DNA from: Halarcobacter bivalviorum
GTDB lineage: Bacteria; Campylobacterota; Campylobacteria; Campylobacterales; Arcobacteraceae
DNA length: 64,000 bases
Reading direction: 5' to 3'
Assembly: GCF_003346815.1 (NCBI RefSeq)
Contig: NZ_CP031217.1
Span: 868,001-932,000 of the forward strand
Shown here piece after piece: positions 18,920 through 28,115 of the stretch. A model generated the notes under the pieces. The model was not told the DNA's origin and ran no database searches. It saw only the letters and a list, made by a program, of their open reading frames with translations. The position numbers and the translations under genes are program-made. Each line of letters begins with the position of its first letter. The first letter of the stretch is position 1.

Positions 18920-19719
18920 TCTTTTCTAACTCTTAAAAATGAAGCAAACTTAGGTTTGCCATTTTTAGTAAAACCATAATATTTAAAAGTAATAATCTCT
19001 CCTATTTTAGGTGGAGCTTCTCTTTGTTTTTTGCTAAAACCACCTCCTAGATTAAAAGTAGTACCATTTAAAAGTTTTATCTTTAAACTTTTTAATACCT
19101 TTGTTTTTGAAGAGATATTTATTCCTATAACTTCTCCTTCCATATCTGAGAACTTTTTTACTTTTAAAATATTAGAACTTCTCCCTGTAAAATATTCACT
19201 CTTTGGATTTTTTATTATTATTCCTTCTGCTTTTTTTGAAATAAGTTCTTCCAAATAGTTTTCTAAATGTTTTTTATCTTTTATTTTAATTTGTTTTATA
19301 ACTTTTAAATGAGTTGGATTTTTCTTCTTTATATATTGATTTACTTTTTCTAATCTATCTAGGAAATCTCCTTTTTGATTTGGAACTTCAAAAATATTAT
19401 AAGTAATCTCTTTCCAGTTTAAAGATGGAGTTTTATCCATTACAATATTTTGAATATTTTCAAAATCATCTCTTTTTGTCCAAAGTTCGCCGTCTAACTC
19501 AAAATCAGGAAGTTGTTCTATAAACCATTTTGGAGCATTTATTTTATTTCCATTTCTTGTAAGTAATTCTTTTTTATTCCAATAAGCCCTTATTCCATCA
19601 AGTTTTTCACTCATTAGCCAATTATTTATTTCCATATTTTTTTCATATATTTTAGGTTTTTGTAATTCATAACCAAAAAGAAAGATATTAAGTGCTATGA
19701 TGACTAATAATTTTTTCAA
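18916..19719 (-). CDS. ligE: Secreted ATP-dependent DNA ligase (LigE type)
   Basis: A 267-residue minimal ATP-dependent ligase made of nucleotidyltransferase and OB domains. Motif I is SEKLDGIRAYW with AMP-accepting Lys39; motif III is FELDGELW; motif IV AEGIIIK; motif V ILKVKKF. The first 16 residues (MKKLLVIIALNIFLFG) are a hydrophobic signal sequence, so the enzyme is probably exported to the periplasm, as described for Lig E in proteobacteria with natural transformation. The replicative NAD-dependent LigA is a different protein. It converges on the glycosyltransferase-like gene with overlapping stops and no visible terminator. Confidence 0.85.
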   Translation of the reverse strand: MKKLLVIIALNIFLFGYELQKPKIYEKNMEINNWLMSEKLDGIRAYWNKKELLTRNGNKINAPKWFIEQLPDFELDGELWTKRDDFENIQNIVMDKTPSLNWKEITYNIFEVPNQKGDFLDRLEKVNQYIKKKNPTHLKVIKQIKIKDKKHLENYLEELISKKAEGIIIKNPKSEYFTGRSSNILKVKKFSDMEGEVIGINISSKTKVLKSLKIKLLNGTTFNLGGGFSKKQREAPPKIGEIITFKYYGFTKNGKPKFASFLRVRKD

Positions 19720-19820
19720 AAGATATCCTTTTGTAAATAATAAAAAATATTATAATTATTCGCCTTAGAAATATTTTAAAAGATTGCCTTTAGTTTAAAC
19801 CAAACTTAAGAAGAATACGA

Positions 19821-19826
19821 TATAAT
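19821..19826 (+). promoter_or_regulatory. -10 box of rpmB
   Basis: TATAAT 41 bases upstream of the rpmB ATG, followed by AAGGAA (19855-19860) as ribosome binding site. No -35 match. Placement fits a strong ribosomal-protein promoter. Confidence 0.6.
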
Positions 19827-19866
19827 ACGCGAATATTTTTCACTAAAAAAAATTAAGGAAATTAAA

Positions 19867-20055
19867 ATGGCAAGAAGATGCGCTGTATCAGGAAAAGGAC
19901 CTATGGTTGGAAACAACGTAAGTCACGCAAATAACAAAACAAAAAGAAGATTTTTACCAAACTTAAGAACTGTTAGAGTTACTTTAGAAGATGGTACAAC
20001 TAGAAAAATCAAAATCTCTGCAAAAGAGTTAAGAACTCTTAAAAAGAACTCATAA
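19867..20055 (+). CDS. rpmB: 50S ribosomal protein L28
   Basis: A 62-residue basic protein beginning [23 protein letters not shown] and containing [14 protein letters not shown], the L28 signature. Structural component of the large ribosomal subunit. Length matches the family (about 62-78). Its stop is followed immediately by a 9-bp stem-loop. Confidence 0.97.
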   Translation: MARRCAVSGKGPMVGNNVSHANNKTKRRFLPNLRTVRVTLEDGTTRKIKISAKELRTLKKNS

Positions 20056-20079
20056 GAAAGCACTAAGTAAAGTGCTTTC
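20056..20079 (+). terminator. Stem-loop between rpmB and the channel gene
   Basis: Perfect 9-bp stem (GAAAGCACT and AGTGCTTTC) with a 6-base loop, starting one base after the rpmB stop and ending one base before the next ATG. No downstream T run, so it may act as an attenuator, an mRNA-end stabiliser or a block to translation of the next gene rather than a full terminator. Confidence 0.6.
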
Positions 20080-21207
20080 ATGAGCATTTTTATTAGAATC
20101 AAAAAGGCTCTTGGCTGGGAAGTTAAGAGAAGTAAACCCGAATACGACCTAAATCCATTAATCTACTCAAAATTAAAACCAATTAGACTTCCTCTAATCT
20201 TAATCCAAGTTGTTATGATGATAGGAACAATAGGATATGTATATCTTGAAGATTATTCAATTATGCATGCTATTTTTCAATCAGCTTATACACTAACTAA
20301 TACAGGTTTTGGTGCATTAAACGAAGCAAATTTCAAAAATGTTACAATAGTATTTACAGTATGCCTTATGCTTGCAGGTTTTGCAAGTTTAATTTTTGCT
20401 GTGGGTATTGTAATTGATGTAATTACAAATGGTACTTTGAGAGAATTATTAAAGGAAAGAAGAATGCTTTACAAAATTGCAAGGCTTAGAAGACATTTTG
20501 TGATTTTCTATCACAATGAATATACTGCACAATTAGCACGGCAGTTTAATGAAAACCATGTTCCTTTTGTTGTAGTTGATCCAAGTGATGACTTAGAGGA
20601 TATTGCAAAAGAGTGTAATTATCCTTATTTTGTAAAGGAAGAACCTTATAAGGAAGAAGCATTTTTAAAGTCACACCTTAGTTCTGCAAAGGGTGTAATC
20701 TCTTTATCTAAAAATATTTCAAACAATATTACTCTTATTGCTTCTGTTAGATTATATGAAAAAGAGCTTGGAAGAAGTCCTTTCTTAATCATTTCTAATG
20801 CAGAAACACAAAATGAGAAAATTAGACTTAAAAAACTTGGGGCTGATAAAGTTGTTGCAACACCTTCACTTATGGCAAAAAGAGTTTCAGCAATGGCGAT
20901 TAGACCAGATATGGAAAATGTACTTGAAGAGTTTTTATATAAAAGAGATACTCCTATTGATATGGAAGAAGCTTTTGTAAATGAAAACTCATGGGTAATT
21001 AATAGAGAAATCAAAGATTTAAGATTAAGAGATAAAATCAAAGTATCTGTTATTGGTATTACTGAGAAAAAAGGTAGATTTATCCAAATGCCAAAAGCTT
21101 CTACAATTATAACAGCAGAATCAAAACTATTACTTGTAGGAAACCAAAAAGCTATTTCAAAAGCAAAAAGAATTATCTCTTTAGAAGAGAAACCAGATGA
21201 CTTATAA
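20080..21207 (+). CDS. Potassium channel protein with RCK (TrkA-N/TrkA-C) domains
   Basis: A 375-residue two-helix channel. TM1 spans about residues 38-55, the pore loop 61-78 and TM2 88-112, followed by an RCK N domain (139-255) and a C-terminal TrkA-C-like domain. The selectivity filter reads TNTGFGAL (Thr75-Gly78): GFG replaces GYG and the usual following Asp is Ala. The Rossmann entry reads VIFYHNEYTAQLA and has none of the glycines of the G-x-G-x2-G nucleotide loop, though the acidic residue after beta-2 (VVVDPSDD) is kept. The ATG directly follows the rpmB hairpin and has no visible ribosome binding site. It is probably a K+ channel; gating by NAD(H) looks unlikely. Confidence 0.8.
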   Translation: MSIFIRIKKALGWEVKRSKPEYDLNPLIYSKLKPIRLPLILIQVVMMIGTIGYVYLEDYSIMHAIFQSAYTLTNTGFGALNEANFKNVTIVFTVCLMLAGFASLIFAVGIVIDVITNGTLRELLKERRMLYKIARLRRHFVIFYHNEYTAQLARQFNENHVPFVVVDPSDDLEDIAKECNYPYFVKEEPYKEEAFLKSHLSSAKGVISLSKNISNNITLIASVRLYEKELGRSPFLIISNAETQNEKIRLKKLGADKVVATPSLMAKRVSAMAIRPDMENVLEEFLYKRDTPIDMEEAFVNENSWVINREIKDLRLRDKIKVSVIGITEKKGRFIQMPKASTIITAESKLLLVGNQKAISKAKRIISLEEKPDDL

Positions 21208-21222
21208 AATAAAAGGATAATA

Positions 21223-22404
21223 ATGTTTACAATTTTACCGATAAAAGGTTTTATTGATCAAATTGATGGTTTTTTCTGTGATGGAATTCATGCTGGATTA
21301 AAACCAAATGGAAATAATGATTTAGGATTTATCTACTCTGATACTCCTTGCGAGGTTGAAGCAGTTTTTACAAAAAATAGATTTCAAGCTGCTCCACTTA
21401 AACATTTTCAAATGTATGAAAAAGGTTTTAAAACTAATTTTGTATTAATCAATTCAAAAAATGCAAATGCAATGACAGGACAAAAAGGAATTGATGATAT
21501 AAATGAAGTTTTTGCCTCTTTAAATCATGATTTATTAAATCCAATTATGAGTTCTACTGGAGTTATTGCAAATCCATTACCAAAAGAGAAAATTATAAAA
21601 GGGGCAAACTCTTTTAATCTATCTGCCAAATCAGGTGAGAATTTATCAAAAGCTATTATGACAACAGATGCTTATCCTAAAACTTGTATGTATGAAGTAA
21701 AACTTCAAGATGGAAGTTCTTTTAAAATAGGAGCTGTTGCAAAAGGTGCTGGTATGATAAATCCAAACTTAGCAACAATGCTTTGTTTTATTTGTACAGA
21801 TGCTGCAATTAAAAGAGAAGACATGAAAGAATTACTTGAAGCTAATTCACATTCAACTTTTAATGCTATTTCTGTTGATGGAGATACTTCTACAAATGAT
21901 ACAGTACTTCTTTTAGCAAATAAAAAATCAAATGCTTATGATAAAGAGGCTTTCAAAGAGGCTTTAAGACTTGTAATGCATGATATGGCAATGTTAATGG
22001 TTGCAGATGGAGAAGGGGCTAAAAAAGCAGTAGCTTTTGAAGTGGTTGGAGCAAAAGATGATAAACAAGCAGAAATTGCAGCAAAAGCACTTTCTAACTC
22101 TTTATTAGTAAAAACTGCACTTTTTGGAGAAGACCCAAATTTTGGAAGAATAGCTTCAACAATAGGAGCAAGTCAAATTGAATGTGATGAGACTAAACTT
22201 GTAATCTCATATAATGATGTAAAAGTTTATGAAAATGGAGTAATTCTATTTGATGAAGCTTGTGAAGCAAGAGCTGCTGAAGTTTTAAAAAATAGTGAAT
22301 ATAAAGTTTTATGTAATATTGGAATAGGTGAGGGAAAATTTACAGCATATGGTTGTGATTTAGGTTACAAATATGTTGAAATAAATGCAGATTATAGAAC
22401 ATAA
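21223..22404 (+). CDS. argJ: Glutamate N-acetyltransferase / amino-acid acetyltransferase
   Basis: A 393-residue ArgJ of the Ntn-hydrolase-like DmpA/ArgJ fold. The self-cleavage site is in MINPNLATMLCF, with Thr185 as the new N-terminal nucleophile of the beta chain; NAMTG and STGVIANPLP form the oxyanion region and GEDPNFGRI is the family signature. Reaction: acetyl transfer between N-acetylornithine and glutamate in arginine synthesis; it may also use acetyl-CoA. AAGGAT precedes the ATG. No other arginine gene is adjacent. Confidence 0.95.
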   Translation: MFTILPIKGFIDQIDGFFCDGIHAGLKPNGNNDLGFIYSDTPCEVEAVFTKNRFQAAPLKHFQMYEKGFKTNFVLINSKNANAMTGQKGIDDINEVFASLNHDLLNPIMSSTGVIANPLPKEKIIKGANSFNLSAKSGENLSKAIMTTDAYPKTCMYEVKLQDGSSFKIGAVAKGAGMINPNLATMLCFICTDAAIKREDMKELLEANSHSTFNAISVDGDTSTNDTVLLLANKKSNAYDKEAFKEALRLVMHDMAMLMVADGEGAKKAVAFEVVGAKDDKQAEIAAKALSNSLLVKTALFGEDPNFGRIASTIGASQIECDETKLVISYNDVKVYENGVILFDEACEARAAEVLKNSEYKVLCNIGIGEGKFTAYGCDLGYKYVEINADYRT

Positions 22405-22444
22405 TTTTTTTCGTTAAAAATTTAAAATTAATTAAGTGCTATAG

Positions 22445-22453
22445 TGTTATAAT
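22445..22453 (+). promoter_or_regulatory. Extended -10 promoter of the YdcH-type gene
   Basis: TGTTATAAT, an extended -10 hexamer, lies 35 bases before the ATG and after an A/T-rich region. Match by sequence only. Confidence 0.55.
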
Positions 22454-22487
22454 TTCTTATAAACCATATAAAAAGAAGGAGTGAAAA

Positions 22488-22709
22488 ATGTTTCACGAAT
22501 ATAGAGATATTATTACAGAATTAAAACAAAAAGACGCACACTTTATCAAAGTATTTGATAAGCATAATGAGTTAGATGAAGAGATTCAAGAAATGGAAAA
22601 AAACCATGTTGATCAATTCGAAGTTGAAAAAAAGAAAAAAGAGAAATTAAAACTTAAAGATGAAGTTTTTGATATTATTGTAAAATACAAAAAAGATAAC
22701 AATCTATAA
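22488..22709 (+). CDS. YdcH family (DUF465) small coiled-coil protein
   Basis: A 73-residue, highly charged, all-helical protein (MFHEYRDIITELKQKD, then a run of Glu/Lys heptads ending DEVFDIIVKYKK). This matches the short YdcH/DUF465 family of unknown biochemical role, found next to varied genes. It is monocistronic: own promoter upstream and a strong terminator downstream. GAAGGAG precedes the ATG. Confidence 0.8.
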   Translation: MFHEYRDIITELKQKDAHFIKVFDKHNELDEEIQEMEKNHVDQFEVEKKKKEKLKLKDEVFDIIVKYKKDNNL

Positions 22710-22730
22710 TTTTATAGATTATTTATTTAA

Positions 22731-22766
22731 AAGGATGGAAGTTTTATGCTTTCATCCTTTTTTTTT
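22731..22766 (+). terminator. Rho-independent terminator
   Basis: Stem GGATGGAAG (22733-22741) pairs with CTTTCATCC (22749-22757) with one G-T wobble and a 7-base loop, followed by nine T residues. Ends the YdcH-type transcript ahead of gyrA. Confidence 0.88.
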
Positions 22767-22794
22767 GCTTAAAAACACCGAATACTAAGCCTTT

Positions 22795-22813
22795 TTTAGA
22801 TAAAATATCTAAA
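22795..22813 (+). promoter_or_regulatory. Perfect dyad overlapping the gyrA promoter
   Basis: TTTAGATA-AAA-TATCTAAA, an 8-bp perfect inverted repeat with a 3-base spacer. A possible -10 element (GATAAAAT, 22799-22806) lies inside it, 31 bases upstream of the gyrA ATG. It could be an operator, or simply A/T-rich symmetry; the G/C at matched positions of each arm argues mildly for function. Confidence 0.4.
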
Positions 22814-22836
22814 TTTTAGTATAAAGGCATTTATTA

Positions 22837-25419
22837 ATGGAAAACCTTTTTGAAAATCAAGACATAATCGACGTTAATATTGAAGATAGCATTAAGAGTT
22901 CTTATTTAGATTACTCTATGAGTGTTATCATAGGTAGAGCATTACCAGATGCAAAAGATGGTTTAAAACCAGTACACAGAAGAATTCTTTATGCAATGCA
23001 TGATTTAAGTATGAGTTCAAGAAGCCCATATAAAAAATCTGCAAGGATTGTAGGGGATGTAATTGGTAAGTACCACCCACATGGTGATAGTTCTGTTTAT
23101 GATGCCTTAGTAAGAATGGCACAAGATTTTTCAATGAGAGCACCATTAGTTGATGGACAAGGAAACTTTGGTTCAATTGACGGTGATAATGCGGCTGCTA
23201 TGAGGTATACAGAAGCTAGGATGACAAGAGTTTCTGAAGATATCTTAAGAGATATTGATAAAGATACTGTAAACTTCGTACCAAACTACGATGATACTTT
23301 AAAAGAGCCAGATGTATTACCAACAAGAGTTCCTACTCTTTTATTAAACGGAAGTGAAGGTATTGCTGTTGGTATGGCAACAAAAATTCCTCCTCATAAT
23401 GTTGATGAGTTATTAGAAGCTGTATTACATGTAATTGATAATCCAGAAGCAACTGCTGATGAGTTAATGGAGTTTATCCAAGGTCCTGACTTCCCAACAG
23501 GTGGTACTATTTTTGGAAGAAGAGGAATTATTGATGCATATAATACGGGTAGAGGAAGAGTAAAAATCCGTGCTAAGCACCATATTGAAACAAAAGGTAA
23601 AAAAGAAGTAATTGTTCTTGATGAGTTACCATACCAAGTAAATAAATCAAGACTTATTGAGCAAATTGCTACTTTAGCTAAAGATAAACATATTGAAGGT
23701 ATTTCTGAAGTTAGAGATGAGTCTGATAGAGAAGGTATTAGAGTTGTAATTGAACTTAAAAAAGATGCAATGAGTGAAATCGTTTTAAACAATCTTTATA
23801 AATCAACTCCTATGGAAACTACATTTGGAATTATTCTTTTAGCAGTACATAATAAAGAGCCTAAAGTATTTACTTTACCTGAATTATTAAAAGTGTTCTT
23901 ATCTCACAGAAAAACTGTAATTATTAGAAGAACAATTTTTGATTTAGAAAAAGCAAAAGCAAGAGCACACATTTTAGAAGGTCTAAAAATTGCTGTTGAT
24001 AATATTGATGAAGTTGTAAGAATTATTAGAGCTTCTTCAACTGATACAGAGGCAAAAGAGAAACTTCAAGATAGATTTGAATTAAGTACTATTCAATCTC
24101 AAGCAATCTTAGATATGAGACTTGGAAGATTAACAGGATTACAAAGAGATAAATTAGAAGCTGAATATCAAGAGTTATTAACTCTTATTGCTGAACTTGA
24201 AGCAATCTTAAAATCTGAAGAGAAGTTAAATGAGATTATTAGAGAAGAATTAACTGAAATCAAAGAGAAATATTCTGAACCAAGAAGAACAGAAATTGAA
24301 GATTCTTATGATGAAATTGATATTGAAGATTTAATTCCAAATGAGCCAATGGTTGTTACTATTACTCATAATGGATATGTAAAAAGAGTTCCAATTAAAT
24401 CTTATGAGAAACAAAGAAGAGGTGGTAAAGGTAAAGTAGCTGTAACTACTCACGATGATGACTTTATTGAGAGATTCTTCGTAACCAATACCCACGATAC
24501 CTTAATGTTTGTTACAAATATGGGACAATTATATTGGTTAAAAGTTTATAGAATTCCAGAAGGTTCTAGAACTGCAAAAGGTAAAGCAGTTGTTAACTTA
24601 ATCAATTTAAGAGAAGATGAAAAGATTATGGAGATTATTCCAACAACAGACTTTGATGAGTCTAAGTCTTTAGCATTCTTCACAAGAAATGGTATTGTAA
24701 AAAGAACATCTTTAGTAGAGTTTAGTAATATTAGAAGTAATGGTGTAAGAGCAATTGTTCTTGATGATGCAGATGAAATTGTTACAGCAAAAATTACTAA
24801 TCCAGATTCTCAATACCTAATGATTTTCACAAGCTTAGGTCAATGTATTAGATTTGATATTGAAAAAACAAGAGAGCAAGGAAGATCTACAAGAGGAGTT
24901 AGAGGTATTAAGTTTAAACATGATTCTGACTTCGTAGTTGATGCTAATGTTGTTGATAATATTGAGCAAGAGTTATTAACAGTATCTGAAAAAGGTATTG
25001 GAAAAAGAACTGAGGTTTCTGAATATAGAGAGACAAACAGAGCTGGTTCAGGTGTTATTTCTATGAAATTACATCAAAAAACTGGAAATGTAGTTGGAGC
25101 AGTTCTTGTAGATGAATCACAAGATTTAATGGCATTAACTTCAATTGGTAAAATGATTAGAGTTGATATGCAAACAATTAGAAAAGCTGGAAGAAATACT
25201 TCAGGGGTAATTATTGTAAATGTTGATGCAAAAGATAAAGTTGTATCAATTGCAAAATGTCCAAAAGAAGAAGATGAAGAGTTAAATATTGAAAATGCAG
25301 ATACTATGGATGGTATTGATTTAAATGAGTTTAACCTTTCAGATAATAGCAGTAGTGAAAATGTAGAAGATACAAACACTTTAGAAATTGATAATAATGA
25401 TGATAAAGGAAATGAATAA
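22837..25419 (+). CDS. gyrA: DNA gyrase subunit A
   Basis: An 860-residue type IIA topoisomerase subunit. The breakage-reunion domain includes [30 protein letters not shown] and catalytic Tyr124 in [11 protein letters not shown]; the C-terminal half has the beta-propeller blades with the GyrA box QRRGGKGK and an acidic tail. Role: ATP-driven negative supercoiling with GyrB. In the quinolone region the residues are Ser85, Ser86 and Asp89, with none of the common resistance replacements (Ile at the first, Asn or Gly at the last). It is joined by a TAATG overlap to asd. Confidence 0.97.
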   Translation: MENLFENQDIIDVNIEDSIKSSYLDYSMSVIIGRALPDAKDGLKPVHRRILYAMHDLSMSSRSPYKKSARIVGDVIGKYHPHGDSSVYDALVRMAQDFSMRAPLVDGQGNFGSIDGDNAAAMRYTEARMTRVSEDILRDIDKDTVNFVPNYDDTLKEPDVLPTRVPTLLLNGSEGIAVGMATKIPPHNVDELLEAVLHVIDNPEATADELMEFIQGPDFPTGGTIFGRRGIIDAYNTGRGRVKIRAKHHIETKGKKEVIVLDELPYQVNKSRLIEQIATLAKDKHIEGISEVRDESDREGIRVVIELKKDAMSEIVLNNLYKSTPMETTFGIILLAVHNKEPKVFTLPELLKVFLSHRKTVIIRRTIFDLEKAKARAHILEGLKIAVDNIDEVVRIIRASSTDTEAKEKLQDRFELSTIQSQAILDMRLGRLTGLQRDKLEAEYQELLTLIAELEAILKSEEKLNEIIREELTEIKEKYSEPRRTEIEDSYDEIDIEDLIPNEPMVVTITHNGYVKRVPIKSYEKQRRGGKGKVAVTTHDDDFIERFFVTNTHDTLMFVTNMGQLYWLKVYRIPEGSRTAKGKAVVNLINLREDEKIMEIIPTTDFDESKSLAFFTRNGIVKRTSLVEFSNIRSNGVRAIVLDDADEIVTAKITNPDSQYLMIFTSLGQCIRFDIEKTREQGRSTRGVRGIKFKHDSDFVVDANVVDNIEQELLTVSEKGIGKRTEVSEYRETNRAGSGVISMKLHQKTGNVVGAVLVDESQDLMALTSIGKMIRVDMQTIRKAGRNTSGVIIVNVDAKDKVVSIAKCPKEEDEELNIENADTMDGIDLNEFNLSDNSSSENVEDTNTLEIDNNDDKGNE

Positions 25420-26456
25420 TGAGAAAATTTAATGTAGCAGTTGTAGGTGCAACTGGTGCTGTTGGTGAAGAGTTATTTAGAGTATTAAAAGATTATAACT
25501 TCCCTATAAATAAGTTAGTACCTCTAGCTAGTGCTAGAAGTGCTGGTTCTAAAGTAGAATATGATGGTAAAGAGATTACTGTATTAGAATTAACTGAAAC
25601 TTGTTTTGAAGAGAATGAAGTAGAGATTGCATTTTTCTCTGCTGGTGGTTCAATTTCTGAGAAATATGCAAGATATGCAGTTGAAGCAGGTGCTGTTGTA
25701 ATTGATAATACAAGTCACTTTAGAATGGAGGCAAATGTTCCATTAGTAGTTCCAGAAGTAAATCCAGAAGATATTGCATCTTGGAGAGAAACAGGAATTA
25801 TTGCAAATCCAAACTGTTCTACAATTCAAATGGTAATGTCTTTAAAACCATTAGATGAATTATATGGAATTAAAAGAGTTGATGTATCAACTTATCAAGC
25901 AGTTTCAGGTGCTGGTAAAACTGGTATGGAAGAACTTGTAAAACAGATGCAAGCATTTTTTGCTTTCTCTTTAGAAGATAGTGAAAAAAATGCATTTGCT
26001 CACCAAATTGCTCTTAATGTAATTCCTCAAATTGACGTAGCTCAAGCAAATGGATTTACTAAAGAAGAGATGAAAATGGTAAATGAAACTCAAAAAATCA
26101 TGCACAAAGAGATTGCTGTAGCTGCAACTTGTGTTAGAGTTCCAGTTTTAAGATCTCACTCTGAGTCTATTACAGTTACTTTTGAAGATGGTGTAGAAGT
26201 AGATGTAAATGAAGTAAGAGAAGCTTTAGAGAGATTTGAAAATGTTGAAGTAATTGATGATTTAGAAAACAATGCTTACCCAATGCCAATTATCTCAACA
26301 GATACAGATGCAACTTATGTAGGAAGAATTAGAAGAGATGTTTATTCTCCAAATATCGTTCACTATTTTAATGTTGCAGACCAAGTAAGAGTAGGGGCTG
26401 CTACAAATGCAGTAAGAATTGGTCTTAAATGGATTGAAATGGAGAATGAAATTTAA
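25419..26456 (+). CDS. asd: Aspartate-semialdehyde dehydrogenase
   Basis: A 345-residue enzyme with N-terminal NADP-binding VVGATGAVGEEL, active-site Cys133 in NPNCSTIQM, and SGAGKTGMEEL plus RVPVLRSHSE in the catalytic domain. Reaction: reductive dephosphorylation of aspartyl phosphate to aspartate semialdehyde, feeding lysine/diaminopimelate, threonine and methionine. Start and stop overlap gyrA and the YqhA gene by single bases, so the three genes are probably one transcript. Confidence 0.96.
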   Translation: MRKFNVAVVGATGAVGEELFRVLKDYNFPINKLVPLASARSAGSKVEYDGKEITVLELTETCFEENEVEIAFFSAGGSISEKYARYAVEAGAVVIDNTSHFRMEANVPLVVPEVNPEDIASWRETGIIANPNCSTIQMVMSLKPLDELYGIKRVDVSTYQAVSGAGKTGMEELVKQMQAFFAFSLEDSEKNAFAHQIALNVIPQIDVAQANGFTKEEMKMVNETQKIMHKEIAVAATCVRVPVLRSHSESITVTFEDGVEVDVNEVREALERFENVEVIDDLENNAYPMPIISTDTDATYVGRIRRDVYSPNIVHYFNVADQVRVGAATNAVRIGLKWIEMENEI

Positions 26457-26968
26457 TGATAGGACAAATCTTTGAAAGTACAATGTGGAAGTCAAGATTT
26501 CTTGTACTTCTTGCTGTACTTTTTGGATTATTAGGAGCAATAGTACTATTTGTAATCGCAAGTATGGATATTTTTGTTGTAGCAAAATATGCTTTTGATA
26601 CAATAGTTACTGGGGCTCATCCTGAAAACTTTCATGAAGATTTAGTAAGTGGTATTATAGGTGCAGTAGATTTATATTTAATTGCTGTGGTTATGCTGAT
26701 TTTCTCTTTTGGTATTTATGAACTTTTTATCTCTCCGATTAAACATATTCAAGAAATGCAAGATGAACAAAGAGTATTAACAATCACTTCACTAGACCAA
26801 TTAAAAGATAAAATAGCAAAAGTAATAGTAATGGTTCTAGTTGTAAACTTCTTCCAAAGAGTTTTACATACAGAATATAATGGAGCATTAGAGATGCTTT
26901 ATTTTGCTCTTGCTGTAGCTGCTTTATCAGTAGGACTTTACTTTTTAGGTAAAGTTGGAAAAAAATAA
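26456..26968 (+). CDS. YqhA family membrane protein (UPF0114)
   Basis: A 170-residue inner-membrane protein with about four hydrophobic helices and motifs ESTMWKSRF, GAVDLYLIAVVMLIFSFGIYELF and SLDQLKDKIAKVIVMVLVV characteristic of UPF0114/YqhA. The biochemical role of the family is not established. Last in the gyrA-asd-yqhA run. Confidence 0.85.
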   Translation: MIGQIFESTMWKSRFLVLLAVLFGLLGAIVLFVIASMDIFVVAKYAFDTIVTGAHPENFHEDLVSGIIGAVDLYLIAVVMLIFSFGIYELFISPIKHIQEMQDEQRVLTITSLDQLKDKIAKVIVMVLVVNFFQRVLHTEYNGALEMLYFALAVAALSVGLYFLGKVGKK

Positions 26969-26998
26969 TAATAGAAATAGATTAAAGGTTAGTTTATT

Positions 26999-28036
26999 AT
27001 GTCAAAGATTTTTGTAGATGCGTGTTTAAGAAAAGAGACTCCTTATACTCCTGTATGGATGATGAGACAAGCAGGAAGATATTTACCTGAATATATGGAA
27101 GTTAGAGCAAAAGCTGGTAACTTTTTAAATTTATGTCATGACCCAGAAAAAGCTTGTGAAGTTACAATTCAACCACTTGATATTGTAGGAGTAGATGCTG
27201 CTATTTTATTTAGTGATATTCTTGTAATTCCTGATGAAATGGGAATGGACTTAGAGTTTATTAAAGGTTTTGGTCCTAAATTTAATGACCCACTTGAAAC
27301 AGAAGCTGATTTAGATAGATTAATTGGTGGAGAAGAGGCTGCTAATAAACTAACTTATGTATATGAAACAATCAAACTTTTAAAACAAAGACTTCCTGAA
27401 GATAAAGCTCTTATTGGATTTACAGGAGCACCTTGGACATTAGCAACTTATATGATTGAAGGACAAGGAACTAAAACTTATAATATTTGTAAAAAAATGA
27501 TGTATTCTAATCCAGAATTTTTACATAGAATTCTAAGAAAAGTAACTGATGTAGTTAAATATTATATGGTTAAACAAATTGAAGCAGGTGCAGATGTTGT
27601 TCAAATCTTTGATTCATGGGCAGCGGCAATTGAACCAGGAAAATATGATGAGTTTTCTTGGAAGTATATGGTTGAAATAGCTGAATATGTAAAAGAGAAA
27701 TATCCAGAAATTCCAGTAATCATGTTCCCTAAAGGGGTTGCTGCTTTCATTGAAAGAGGTGGAGTATATGGAAACTTTGATGTATTTGGAGTTGATTGGG
27801 GAACACCAATGGCACTAGCAAAAGAGAAGTTAGGTGAAAAATATGTATTACAAGGTAATATGGAGCCTTGTAGATTATATTCAAAAGAAGCAACAACTCA
27901 ATGTGTTGAAGCTATTCAAAATGTAATGCAAGGTGAAGGACATATCTTTAACCTAGGGCATGGAATTTTACCTGATGTGCCAGTAGAAAATGCAATTCAC
28001 TTTGTAAGTGAGTGTCAAAGAGTTTCAAAAAAATAA
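26999..28036 (+). CDS. hemE: Uroporphyrinogen decarboxylase
   Basis: A 345-residue TIM-barrel enzyme. The N-terminal signature [15 protein letters not shown] is present, as are [10 protein letters not shown] with the catalytic Asp, [16 protein letters not shown], and [10 protein letters not shown] near the C terminus. Reaction: removal of four carboxyl groups from uroporphyrinogen III to give coproporphyrinogen III in haem synthesis. A strong terminator follows. Confidence 0.97.
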   Translation: MSKIFVDACLRKETPYTPVWMMRQAGRYLPEYMEVRAKAGNFLNLCHDPEKACEVTIQPLDIVGVDAAILFSDILVIPDEMGMDLEFIKGFGPKFNDPLETEADLDRLIGGEEAANKLTYVYETIKLLKQRLPEDKALIGFTGAPWTLATYMIEGQGTKTYNICKKMMYSNPEFLHRILRKVTDVVKYYMVKQIEAGADVVQIFDSWAAAIEPGKYDEFSWKYMVEIAEYVKEKYPEIPVIMFPKGVAAFIERGGVYGNFDVFGVDWGTPMALAKEKLGEKYVLQGNMEPCRLYSKEATTQCVEAIQNVMQGEGHIFNLGHGILPDVPVENAIHFVSECQRVSKK

Positions 28037-28066
28037 ATAAATTAGATTATTGTAAACTTAACATAA

Positions 28067-28096
28067 AAGAGAAGCTCTTGTAGCTTCTCTTTTTTT
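28067..28096 (+). terminator. Rho-independent terminator after hemE
   Basis: AGAGAAGCT (28068-28076) pairs perfectly with AGCTTCTCT (28082-28090) over a 5-base loop, followed by six T residues. Confidence 0.92.
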
Positions 28097-28115
28097 ATTT
28101 TAAAAGGATTTTTAT

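Noticed and set aside
18916-19719. Phage or mobile-element ligase
   Set aside because: No phage genes nearby, and the signal sequence and domain layout match the chromosomal LigE type.
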